Assembly (NCBI GenBank): GCA_022709465.1
Contig: JAKLIT010000006.1
Location: 1-22,521, forward strand
Direction of reading: 5' to 3'
Source of the DNA: Candidatus Omnitrophota bacterium
Lineage (GTDB): Bacteria > Omnitrophota > Koll11 > Pluralincolimonadales > Pluralincolimonadaceae
DNA length: 22,521 nucleotides
This document shows, piece after piece, positions 1 through 7,455 of the stretch (positions are counted from its first letter, which is position 1; the number at the start of each line of letters is the position of its first letter). The notes under the pieces are model-generated. The model searched no databases. It was not told the DNA's origin and was given only the letters and a program-made list of their open reading frames with translations. Position numbers and translations under genes: made by a program.

Positions 1-1361
1 CCTCCCTCGAGCGCGCCGCCTTTCATCATCCGCGAACCGAAAACCGCGTCGGCACGCCCCGAAAGTATCGGCTCAACCAGATGGGGAATGATCTTCGGGT
101 CATATTGGTAATCAGGATGGACCATTATTACGATGTCGGAGCCGGACTCAAGCGCCTTCTCATAACAGGTCTTCTGGTTGCCGCCGTATCCCTTCCTCTT
201 CCCGTGCCTGAAAACCTTCAGGCCCAGCTTCTCCGCGATCTCCGGGGTGTTGTCGCCGCTCGCGTCATCCACGAGTATTATTTCGTTAACCGTCTCCCTC
301 GGTATGTCGGCAACTGTCCTTTCGAGCGTGCCCGATGCGTTATAAGCCGGCAGGACCGCCGTTATCTTCGCGCTGCCCTTGCGGTCCGCATACGCCGGCT
401 TCTCGAGCTCGTCGAGATACTCGAGCCTGCGCGCCTTCCTTGAGAATACCTCGAGCTGGTCGCCCAGGTCGACGCGGATCACCTTATCCGCGAGCCGCTT
501 ATTTCCCAGGAACAATGAGGCGATCCTGTAAAGCAAAGGGCTCCTGCCTTTCAGGCCTTCCAACAGGTAACCTATCGTGAAATACCGCGAATGCCCGCGC
601 ACGCTTACAGGAACAAATCCAGCGTCGTTGAGCATCCTCGTGAGCGTCTTCCTCGTGAAATAGTACAGGTGGGATTCCTTGACCCCCCACCAGCGCGCTT
701 TCAACAGCTTGCTCGCCGGGCTGTCTATATCCGGAGTGCTTACGCAGAGTATTCCGTCGGGTTTCAGCGCGCGCCTGATCTCATTTAGAATACCCCTGGG
801 ATCTGAAAGATGTTCTATCGTATCGTTCAGTACGATCGCGTCAAAATAATTATCGGGATAACCCGCATCGCGGAAGACGCCCCCGAAAACGTTATCGAGC
901 CCGAGTTTCTCCTTCGCGTAATCCGCCGCCCATTTCGACGGCTCTACGCCGTAGGCATCCCAGCCCCTGCTGCGTGCCTCGTAAAGGAAAAAACCCGCCG
1001 CGCAACCAATATCAAGCAAGCGTCCGCCCTTCCTCATCTTCTTCAGGGTATTCAGTGTAGAACCTGCCGCTAGGCGCCGGCCCTTCTGCTCCTTCGTATA
1101 CAGGTCATCGTGCATTCCGGCATAGAGCCCCATCACTATTTCTTCGGAAGGCCTCGGGTTGGCGTAGATAAGGCCGCACTTCCTGCACCTTACCAGGGTT
1201 ACCGCCCCGTCATCACCGTGGTCGGTGATCTTATACCCCTGCGCCGCGCGCGTCCTGCGACAGGCGCTGTCATGCGGCCGGCCCTTGGGGCCGTACACGT
1301 ACGAATAGCTGTTCGAACCGCAAAGGTTACATGCTGTCCCGACGAGACCGCTTTCGTTCAT
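1..1361 (-). CDS. Zn-ribbon / SAM methyltransferase / GT2 glycosyltransferase fusion (C-terminus off left edge)
   Basis: A continuous minus-strand frame starts at ATG 1361 and runs off the left edge; 453 complete codons are visible. Residues 11-14 (CNLC) and 59-62 (CRKC) look like a small zinc ribbon. Residues ~110-260 form a class I SAM methyltransferase: LLDIGCAAGFF at 115-125, acidic E140 (GVEPS) after beta-2, and NDTIEHL at 179-185. From ~330 a family 2 glycosyltransferase begins: VLPAYNAS 336-343, ILVDDASGDNT 362-372, GYGGNQK 391-397 and HPDYQYDP 415-422 in place of the usual DxD. The GT part resembles the polyprenyl-phosphate sugar synthase (DPM1-like) group. The start overlaps the stop of the membrane glycosyltransferase by ATGA, which suggests both act in one glycan pathway, perhaps making a lipid-linked or methylated sugar. 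The acceptor and sugar cannot be told from sequence. The domain calls are firm; the pathway role is inference. Confidence 0.85.
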   Translation of the reverse strand, partial: MNESGLVGTACNLCGSNSYSYVYGPKGRPHDSACRRTRAAQGYKITDHGDDGAVTLVRCRKCGLIYANPRPSEEIVMGLYAGMHDDLYTKEQKGRRLAAGSTLNTLKKMRKGGRLLDIGCAAGFFLYEARSRGWDAYGVEPSKWAADYAKEKLGLDNVFGGVFRDAGYPDNYFDAIVLNDTIEHLSDPRGILNEIRRALKPDGILCVSTPDIDSPASKLLKARWWGVKESHLYYFTRKTLTRMLNDAGFVPVSVRGHSRYFTIGYLLEGLKGRSPLLYRIASLFLGNKRLADKVIRVDLGDQLEVFSRKARRLEYLDELEKPAYADRKGSAKITAVLPAYNASGTLERTVADIPRETVNEIILVDDASGDNTPEIAEKLGLKVFRHGKRKGYGGNQKTCYEKALESGSDIVIMVHPDYQYDPKIIPHLVEPILSGRADAVFGSRMMKGGALEG

Positions 1362-2590
1362 ATCCTCGGCCTTTCCTTTAACACCCTTACCGATATGTCC
1401 AGCGCGTTCTTTTCTATGAACGCTCTCCTGAAATAACCGTAATCAGCGAATGCCGCTGCCAGCACCGCCGCTGCCATTGCCAGGGCCACGGCCCTCAACG
1501 CGTTCCCGCCTACCTTCGACTTGAAATATCCATAAATATACCAGGCGCCCATCCCGCCGACGAGGTAGAATAGCGCGAATACCGGGCTTATATACCTGAG
1601 GTTCTGGCAGTACGGGGCTATCACGGCCACGGACGCGAATGACAGCAATATAAATATCGAGCCGGACGCTATCTCCCGCGTAACGGCCTCGTTTTTCCTT
1701 CGAGCAATAAAGAAAGCTATGCCTGCCAGGCAGAAAACCGTATTCAACGGGCTTATAGTGAAGAGCGCTAACAAGATATTATACCACGGCCCTGTCTGGT
1801 ATTCGACCGCGTATGCGTTCACAGGCATCCCGTCCCTAATATGCATCATGACGCCAATAAGATTGGACGGCCCGCCGGCCGCGAACGACAAAAGCGCGAA
1901 ACTGCATATAGCACCTGCAGCTATAGCCGCAAAAAGCTTCAGCGCCTCTGCTGCGCGTTTCTGCCTGTACAGGAAATAAAAGAGCCATGCTATGCAGAGC
2001 GCGTAGAATACCGCGCCGGATTCCTTTATCAGCATATAATAACTGCCGAGCACCACGAACAGCGCGCTCCAGGGCGCTTTTCCTTTATTGCTGATGACCT
2101 CCGATGCGGCGTATACGAGCAAGAAACCGAGGCCTCCGAAGACCGCGTCCTGCCACGCCCTCCTCGAGATCGCTATGTCCATAGCCGACGCGCCCATCGC
2201 CAGCACGGCATAGAGCGCTATCCATCCGTTGAAGTATTTCAGGGCGAATGCCGCGAGGAACATCAGCGTCAATATGCTGAATACCAGCGAAAGGTATGAG
2301 CCTGCCCTCTCGTCATGGATCCCGGTCAGCTCCATGAAATACGACAACGGCCACAGGTATCCTATCCTCGTCGGAGGCGGAAGCTTCCAGAGCTCCTTGT
2401 CTTTATTATAAGACGCCAGCAATGCGCCCATCGCGTCGCCTTTGTATTCTACTATCACGTTCGACTGCCAGGTATATATCGCTTCATCCGGGCTCCTGAC
2501 GGTGACATTATCATGGTTGTAGATCCTCAGGACTATGCCCGCCGCCAGGGCCGCGATTATCATCAATCCTGCGATCCGGGATGCCTTCAT
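1358..2590 (-). CDS. GT39/PMT-like membrane glycosyltransferase (GT-C fold)
   Basis: This 410-residue, strongly hydrophobic protein has about 9-11 predicted membrane helices. After the first helix a periplasmic loop carries SPDEAIY (D35, E36), the position of the catalytic acidic residue in GT-C enzymes such as ArnT and PMT. PPPTRIGYLWP (71-81) and the ISRRAWQDAVFG segment (141-152) match conserved loops of the same superfamily. Such enzymes move a sugar from a polyprenyl-phosphate donor onto a lipid or protein acceptor on the outer face of the inner membrane. ATG 2590 has a good Shine-Dalgarno (GGAAGGAG) and overlaps the stop of the RNA methyltransferase by ATGA; its own stop overlaps the next gene by ATGA. 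The downstream GT2 enzyme could supply the lipid-linked donor (inference). Substrate unknown. Confidence 0.8.
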   Translation of the reverse strand: MKASRIAGLMIIAALAAGIVLRIYNHDNVTVRSPDEAIYTWQSNVIVEYKGDAMGALLASYNKDKELWKLPPPTRIGYLWPLSYFMELTGIHDERAGSYLSLVFSILTLMFLAAFALKYFNGWIALYAVLAMGASAMDIAISRRAWQDAVFGGLGFLLVYAASEVISNKGKAPWSALFVVLGSYYMLIKESGAVFYALCIAWLFYFLYRQKRAAEALKLFAAIAAGAICSFALLSFAAGGPSNLIGVMMHIRDGMPVNAYAVEYQTGPWYNILLALFTISPLNTVFCLAGIAFFIARRKNEAVTREIASGSIFILLSFASVAVIAPYCQNLRYISPVFALFYLVGGMGAWYIYGYFKSKVGGNALRAVALAMAAAVLAAAFADYGYFRRAFIEKNALDISVRVLKERPRI

Positions 2591-3534
2591 ATCTTCTCCT
2601 TCCTGAGCTTTGCCATGAAAAAACCTTCCATATATTCGTTAGGGAGCACGCGCATAGCCATGCCCATCTCCTTAGTGAACTGCTTGCCTCCCCACGACGA
2701 AATGCCGCGTGTCTTGTTCGGAAGCGGCATATCCGCGGGCAACAGCCGCAGCCCCTCGAATTTCTTCAGCGCCCAGTCGACGACCTCCTCGTTCTCTTCC
2801 GGTGAGAACGTGCATGTCGAATAGACAAGCTCTCCGCCTTCCTTCAGCGCGCTCACGCCCGAATATATCAACACCTTCTGCGTATGGGAAAGCTCCCTGA
2901 CCCTCTTCTGGTTCCACGGCTTGAACGACCTCGGGTCCCTCATATAGAAAAGCGCCTCCCCCGAACACGGCGCGTCGACGAGCACCTTGTCGAAATAGCC
3001 CGGGTATCTCCTGCCCGTCTCGAGGCCGTCCTCCATCAGCGTCTTCGCGAAATCTACTCCCTGTATCCTCAGCGTCGCGAGGAGTTTCTCGTATCGTATC
3101 TCAAGCTTTTCGACCGCAACAAGCTCTATCTCCCTGCCGGCCAGCGATGCGATCTCACTTGTCTTCGCTCCCGGTGCGGCGCAGAGGTCGAGTATCTTCT
3201 CGCCCGACTTCGGGTCGAGAAGTATCGGCGGCAGCATGCTCGAGACGTTCTGCATGTATATTTTACCATCAATATACGCCGGGCTCTTCTGTAATTCCTT
3301 GTTCTCCGACCTGAGGATAAAACTGCCTTTCGGCCAATGCAGTTCGCGGTACTTTATCCCCTGGCGGTCGAGGTCTTCTTTCAGCCCGGGCAGTGACGCC
3401 TTAAGGTAGTTTATCCTGAATGTCTGTACTTTCTTATGGAGGAACGTCTCGCAGATCTTGGGGAATACGGAAGGATATACCGCCTTCAACTTTTCTGTGA
3501 ATTCTTCGGGAAGCTCGTTGAATACGGCTTTCAT
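2587..3534 (-). CDS. RsmB/NOP2/Sun-family RNA (cytosine-5) methyltransferase
   Basis: This 315-residue enzyme methylates C5 of a cytosine in rRNA or tRNA using SAM. The SAM-binding motif is ILDLCAAPGAKTSEIAS (114-130). Motif IV DAPCSGEA gives C190 and motif VI YSTCTFSPEEN gives C241; in this family the motif VI cysteine attacks C6 of the base and the motif IV cysteine helps release the product. There is no N-terminal NusB domain as in E. coli RsmB and no obvious C-terminal PUA domain, so it is the short form. The target base cannot be assigned. It is linked to rlmB by an ATGA overlap, forming an RNA-modification pair. Its own Shine-Dalgarno is weak, so translational coupling is plausible. Confidence 0.9.
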   Translation of the reverse strand: MKAVFNELPEEFTEKLKAVYPSVFPKICETFLHKKVQTFRINYLKASLPGLKEDLDRQGIKYRELHWPKGSFILRSENKELQKSPAYIDGKIYMQNVSSMLPPILLDPKSGEKILDLCAAPGAKTSEIASLAGREIELVAVEKLEIRYEKLLATLRIQGVDFAKTLMEDGLETGRRYPGYFDKVLVDAPCSGEALFYMRDPRSFKPWNQKRVRELSHTQKVLIYSGVSALKEGGELVYSTCTFSPEENEEVVDWALKKFEGLRLLPADMPLPNKTRGISSWGGKQFTKEMGMAMRVLPNEYMEGFFMAKLRKEKI

Positions 3535-4286
3535 CTGTCTTTTGTTTTCGCGGCTTTCGGCCTCTGCCTCGCTATCTCATAACAAAATACGGCCGAGGCC
3601 ATGGCAACGTTGAACGACAGCGCTGCGCCTCGCATCGGAAGCGTTACTTTCATCTCGAGGTGCTTTTCCACGCCGTGGTGTATCCCCTTTCCTTCCGAGC
3701 CCATCACTATGCATAGCGGGAACGGGAGCGAGACATTCGTCAGGTCATCTCCGCCCTCGACCACCGCGCCGGCGGCCCAGTACCCGGCCTTCTTCGCGTG
3801 TATCAGCGCGTTCGTCAGGTTATTTATCCTGCAGATAGGGACATAATTGTCGCCGCCGGAGGCCACGCTCAATACCGTCTCGTTGACCTCGCACGCGCCG
3901 CGCTCGGGTATCACTATGCCGAAACCGCCGAAACACGCCGCTATCCTGATTATCGCGCCGAGGTTTTGCGGGTCTGTCACTTCGTCGAGCATTATGAACG
4001 AGAGCTTTTCGCCCTCGGGGTTGCTTACAAGCGCCTCGAACGACGAGTACCTGAACGGGTCTATCTCCGCGATAATGCCCTGCAGGCGTTCGGTCCGCTT
4101 CATCTTCAACATCTCTTTTTCCGATGCCTTCTGCACCGGGATCCTGCGCGCCTTGATGAGCTCGAGTGCCGTCGGGTCATCGAAATCCTCGGCGATGATC
4201 ACCTTCCTGACCCCCCTCATGTTCGCCCTGAGCCTTTCGATGACCGCGTTCTTTCCGTAAAGCAGCATCGGGCTATTTTGAGCCAT
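3531..4286 (-). CDS. rlmB: TrmH/SpoU-family 23S rRNA 2'-O-methyltransferase (RlmB-like)
   Basis: This 251-residue SPOUT methyltransferase starts at ATG 4286, preceded by GGAGGATAAAG. The N-terminal substrate-binding domain starts LLYGKNAVIERLR (8-20), typical of RlmB. The knotted SPOUT domain carries motif 1 LDEVTDPQNLGAIIRIA (100-116, with N109 and R114), motif 2 IVMGSEGKGI (193-202, E198) and motif 3 LPMRGAALSFNVAMA (216-230). Motif 3 has SFN where most family members have SLN. RlmB makes Gm2251 in the 23S rRNA P-loop; another TrmH-family target cannot be excluded. It overlaps the end of the YvlD-like gene by 14 bases and the next gene by ATGA. Confidence 0.88.
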   Translation of the reverse strand: MAQNSPMLLYGKNAVIERLRANMRGVRKVIIAEDFDDPTALELIKARRIPVQKASEKEMLKMKRTERLQGIIAEIDPFRYSSFEALVSNPEGEKLSFIMLDEVTDPQNLGAIIRIAACFGGFGIVIPERGACEVNETVLSVASGGDNYVPICRINNLTNALIHAKKAGYWAAGAVVEGGDDLTNVSLPFPLCIVMGSEGKGIHHGVEKHLEMKVTLPMRGAALSFNVAMASAVFCYEIARQRPKAAKTKDR

Positions 4287-4713
4287 CTTTATCCTCCTGT
4301 TCGCCGCCTATCTTCGCTTCAACGTCAATCACATCACGACGGCCGTTGGAATGGTATACTTTGAACTTGCCTCGCGGGCTGACCATGAGGTTCAACATAA
4401 AGCTTATTATGCTGAAGCAAAGCGCTCCCCAGAACGCCGCGCCAAAATCCGCTATCACGAAACCCTCTACGACCCATGATACTATGTAAAAAAAGAAACC
4501 GTTCATGAAGAGCGTAAATATCCCGAACGAAAATATCGTCAGCGGCAGCGTCAGCGCGAAAACAACCGGCCTCAGCGTTGCGTTGATAAGCCCGAGGACG
4601 AGGGCGGCCAGCACTGTCGCGAGACGGCTTTCCGAATGTATGCCCGGCACGATGCTTATCACAAGTATCATCGCGGCGATATTGACTATCCACGTAATGA
4701 CGAAACCCCTCAA
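4273..4713 (-). CDS. YvlD / phage-holin-4 superfamily membrane protein
   Basis: A 146-residue protein with four predicted membrane helices (about 5-23, 30-60, 64-84, 86-112) and a charged, hydrophilic tail. The segment LINATLRPVVFALTLPLT followed by FTLFMNGFFFYIVSW is the signature of the Phage_holin_4_2 / YvlD family. Chromosomal members are usually annotated as membrane proteins of unknown function, and nothing here suggests phage lysis. The start is TTG at 4713, chosen because GGAGG sits five bases upstream and the frame gives the usual N-terminus. It starts about 9 bases after the phosphatase stop and its last 14 bases overlap rlmB. Confidence 0.82.
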   Translation of the reverse strand: MRGFVITWIVNIAAMILVISIVPGIHSESRLATVLAALVLGLINATLRPVVFALTLPLTIFSFGIFTLFMNGFFFYIVSWVVEGFVIADFGAAFWGALCFSIISFMLNLMVSPRGKFKVYHSNGRRDVIDVEAKIGGEQEDKDGSK

Positions 4714-4722
4714 AAGCGCCTC

Positions 4723-6045
4723 CTATTTTATCTGTATCGAGAGCAGGAATATGTCATCGCTCTGCTCGCCGTTCTGGAACTCCCTGAGCTCTTCCATCAG
4801 CTTTTCGTTGAAATCCGCCACGTACAGCGCGCCGTGCTGCCTGACGAACTCCTCGAACCTCTTGTTCCCGTACATCTCCCCTGACGGGGCTTTCGCCTCT
4901 ATTATGCCGTCGGTAAAGAGGAATATCTTGTCGCCCTTCTCGAAATCGATCGTCATCTGGTAGACGCCGCCCTCATCCATCCCTATGCCCATAAGGAATG
5001 TCTGCGACTCCATGTATATTATCTTGTTGTCGGACTTCCTGTAGAGTATCTGTGGCGGATGCCCGAAATTCGAATATATAAGTTTCCTCTCCTTGAAATC
5101 GAGCATGCCTCCGAACGCGCTGAGGAATATGCTCATCTTGCCGAAATCCGCCTTGATGAACGCCTCGAGGCGCTTGAGCATCGTCCCCGGGTCGAACTTC
5201 ATCCGAAGCAATTCCTCTATTTCGGTATGCAGCCTGTTGACGAGCAGCGCCGCCGATACGCCGTGGCCGGTGATGTCGGCTATCATGAAGACGAGCTTGT
5301 CCTTCTCGATGAACTGGAATTTCGCGTAATCGCCTCCCATATAGAGCATCGGCTTGTAATCAACCGCTATGTCCACCAGGTCGGTCTTGACCGACTTCGG
5401 CATGAGCCCGCTGTGGATCTTGTTGGCTATCTCGAGTTCCTCGACCATTATCTTGCTCTTCTCCTCGATCTCCTTCTTCAGCACAAAATCCTTCTGCCTC
5501 ATTATCTCTTCGCTCTTCTTGACCACCATGCATATTATCGAGGACGTCACGAGCAGTGTTATATTGATCCCGAATATCTCATAGTTCACGTATGCGTTCG
5601 ACATCTCGTATACGCCGATGAAGCAGGCCAGCGTATAGATGCCGAGGACGGCCGTCTCCGCCATGTTCCACGGCAGCAGCAGCACGCTCGCGAACAATGC
5701 GATCAGTACCAGCGTTATCCCGAGGTTGGCTATCACGTCTGGATGCGCGGCCGCGGCAAGGATCGCTATCGAAATGAGGAAAACGCTGAAGAGAAAACCC
5801 CTCGCCTTGAATATGAAAAGGTGCCTCCTGAACTTCCCCGAAAACAATATGACAAAGGCGAGGAGCGTTCCGCCGGCGATACCGGGCATGTCCTTCGCAC
5901 TCAGCAGCCTGCGGAACCAGAAGCTCGCGAGCACGATCTCGACGAAGAAAGCGCTTATCACGATATAGCAAAAGAGGTTTATGCGCTGGTTGAACATACG
6001 CCTCAGTTCGTTCTTATACTCTTCCCTGAACCGTTCAGGTATCAT
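4723..6045 (-). CDS. Membrane-anchored PP2C-type (SpoIIE/RsbU) serine/threonine phosphatase
   Basis: The 440-residue protein has six or so membrane helices in residues ~20-175, a short coiled-coil linker rich in Lys/Glu (~177-210), then a SpoIIE-type PP2C domain. Metal-binding and catalytic motifs are present: GGDYAKF (237-243), ADITGHG (256-262), GHPP (328-331), FLFTDGIIEA (376-383 region) and QSDDIF (428-433). Family members dephosphorylate an anti-sigma-factor antagonist or similar STAS protein in partner-switching systems. No STAS, anti-sigma kinase or sigma factor gene lies in this window, so its target is unknown. The membrane domain is not a recognisable HAMP, PAS or GAF sensor. It starts 10 bases downstream of the secreted protein gene. 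Confidence 0.9.
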   Translation of the reverse strand: MIPERFREEYKNELRRMFNQRINLFCYIVISAFFVEIVLASFWFRRLLSAKDMPGIAGGTLLAFVILFSGKFRRHLFIFKARGFLFSVFLISIAILAAAAHPDVIANLGITLVLIALFASVLLLPWNMAETAVLGIYTLACFIGVYEMSNAYVNYEIFGINITLLVTSSIICMVVKKSEEIMRQKDFVLKKEIEEKSKIMVEELEIANKIHSGLMPKSVKTDLVDIAVDYKPMLYMGGDYAKFQFIEKDKLVFMIADITGHGVSAALLVNRLHTEIEELLRMKFDPGTMLKRLEAFIKADFGKMSIFLSAFGGMLDFKERKLIYSNFGHPPQILYRKSDNKIIYMESQTFLMGIGMDEGGVYQMTIDFEKGDKIFLFTDGIIEAKAPSGEMYGNKRFEEFVRQHGALYVADFNEKLMEELREFQNGEQSDDIFLLSIQIK

Positions 6046-6055
6046 ATGCTGCCTT

Positions 6056-6811
6056 TCAGTTGTCCAGCGTCGTTATTTCTACGACCGGCGAACCCAGCGA
6101 CCCCTCGAGCCCCCTGAACTTCAGCCATTTGTGCGGCGGCTCGCAGGAATACCACGAATAATTCCTCGGGATGAACGCCTTCGCCGGGCTCAGGATGCCG
6201 ATGTTCGGGTCTATGCACACCTTGAACGCGTCCCGTTCGCGGCCGTTCACCGTTATCTTCTCCCTTCCGACGACCTTCACCGTTATGCTGTAAAGCGCCG
6301 GCTCGCCGTTGACGAGGCTGACGGTCATCCGTTTCCCGCCCGCCGCGAGCATTGACCTGACATACGTGCCGGTAAGCATGCTGTTTGTCACGCTCCCGTT
6401 ATATTTGAAGGTCGCGCTGCGTTCCTTTTCCTTCACGATATCCTTAACCGTGCACTTTACCGAACCGCAGGACGGGTCATACTCCTGCCGCTCCTCGAAT
6501 ATCTTCTCGCCCGCGGACGAGAAGACCTCCCTGCTCATCATCAGCGGCCTTATACCGTCCTTTCCGTCCCGGTATTCCGCCCGAGATTTACAGACGGTCT
6601 CGCCCTCGAACCCGTAATGGGTCCCTTTGCTTTCTTCCGTTATTACGCAGGTATCAGGGGAAATCCGGGCCAGCGTATCCGATGCCTCCCACAATACCTT
6701 TCCGGAAAGGTCCGCGCACCTGTGGCGCGTCACGACGCTTTCCCCGGCGCTTAAGGCATATACCGGGAGCAACGCGCAGCACGCGAATATCGCGGCCAGC
6801 GCCTTCCTCAC
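6056..6811 (-). CDS. Secreted, cysteine-rich protein of unknown function
   Basis: The frame starts at GTG 6811 in a GTGA overlap with the preceding stop. Residues 1-22 look like a signal peptide ending ...YALSAG, so the protein is probably periplasmic. The 251-residue product is rich in beta-strand-like segments. After the signal it has seven cysteines (C32, C55, C74, C115, C120, C199, C223), which could form disulfides. The segment ITVKVVGREKITVNGRE (176-192), then AFKVCI, faintly recalls DUF3108-type periplasmic beta-barrel-like domains, where a strand with a 'modified by X' hairpin precedes a lysine-valine strand; this resemblance is weak. No catalytic motif was recognised. It sits between an unknown cytoplasmic protein and the PP2C phosphatase. 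Confidence 0.65.
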   Translation of the reverse strand: MRKALAAIFACCALLPVYALSAGESVVTRHRCADLSGKVLWEASDTLARISPDTCVITEESKGTHYGFEGETVCKSRAEYRDGKDGIRPLMMSREVFSSAGEKIFEERQEYDPSCGSVKCTVKDIVKEKERSATFKYNGSVTNSMLTGTYVRSMLAAGGKRMTVSLVNGEPALYSITVKVVGREKITVNGRERDAFKVCIDPNIGILSPAKAFIPRNYSWYSCEPPHKWLKFRGLEGSLGSPVVEITTLDN

Positions 6812-7455
6812 TCCGTTATCTCCGCCTCGAGCTTGTCTATGAGGTCCTTGATATCCTTTATGGTGGAGGCGGGAAGCAGCTTCGCCATTTCGATATCATT
6901 TTTCAGGCCTTTGAGCGTCGCGACGACGCGGCGTATCGCGGAGGACTTTCTCCTGTCCCTCGCCTCCTGCGGGTCGAGGTCTTCCCTCTGCCTTATAAGC
7001 GCGGTCAGGTCTTTCTTGACCTCGCGGAAATCCTTGCCTTTCTCGAAGACGTTCTTCTTCAGCGACTCGTAACCGTCCTCGCCGAGCTCTTTCTTGTTCT
7101 TCGCCATGCGCAGCAGGTTGACCGCCTCGTAACTCGGCACGCTCGCAGCCTCGGAAGGGTCGTCGTCGCCCTTCTTCAAGTACTGCGGCTCCTCCTTTTC
7201 GAGGAAATAGTACGAACGCAGCAGCTTCATCGCCGTGTCTTTCCTTATACCGATCTCCTTTGCCGAATAGGCCTCGAATGTAAGGTAGCCCCAGTCCTTA
7301 TACATCTTGTCCTTCCATACCGCGTAAAGGGACTGTCCGAGATCTATCCACGAGGTCTTGAACTGCATCACGTTGCGCAGGACACGGTACCTGAGGGAAC
7401 CCTCGTCGAGCCCCTCCATCTTCTTCTCTATGTTCTGTATCGCCTTCGATTTCAT
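6808..7455 (-). CDS. Uncharacterised helical protein, possibly nucleic-acid binding
   Basis: I do not recognise a named family. ATG 7455 is chosen over a TTG at 7488 because it forms an ATGA overlap with the PurF-like stop; this gives 215 residues. Residues ~20-90 contain a pattern (WIDLGQSLYAVW, then LTFEAYSAKEIGI and RKDTAMKLLRSYYFL) resembling helical segments that carry a helix-turn-helix in phage and plasmid proteins. The second half is charged and probably helical or coiled-coil (about 115-215), with an acidic linker GDDDPSE in between. There is no signal peptide or membrane helix, so it is likely cytoplasmic. Tight coupling to the PurF-like gene suggests a shared role, but the function is unknown. 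Confidence 0.6.
   Translation of the reverse strand: MKSKAIQNIEKKMEGLDEGSLRYRVLRNVMQFKTSWIDLGQSLYAVWKDKMYKDWGYLTFEAYSAKEIGIRKDTAMKLLRSYYFLEKEEPQYLKKGDDDPSEAASVPSYEAVNLLRMAKNKKELGEDGYESLKKNVFEKGKDFREVKKDLTALIRQREDLDPQEARDRRKSSAIRRVVATLKGLKNDIEMAKLLPASTIKDIKDLIDKLEAEITE

Noticed and set aside
4273..4713. Phage holin by name
   Set aside because: The domain name is historical; there are no phage structural, lysis or integrase genes nearby, so this is treated as a YvlD-like chromosomal membrane protein.
5059..6117. 352-codon open frame on the plus strand opposite the PP2C phosphatase
   Set aside because: It is the reverse-strand shadow of a GC-rich coding sequence; composition is odd (Arg, Glu, Leu and His rich with no motif), and the opposite strand carries clear phosphatase motifs.
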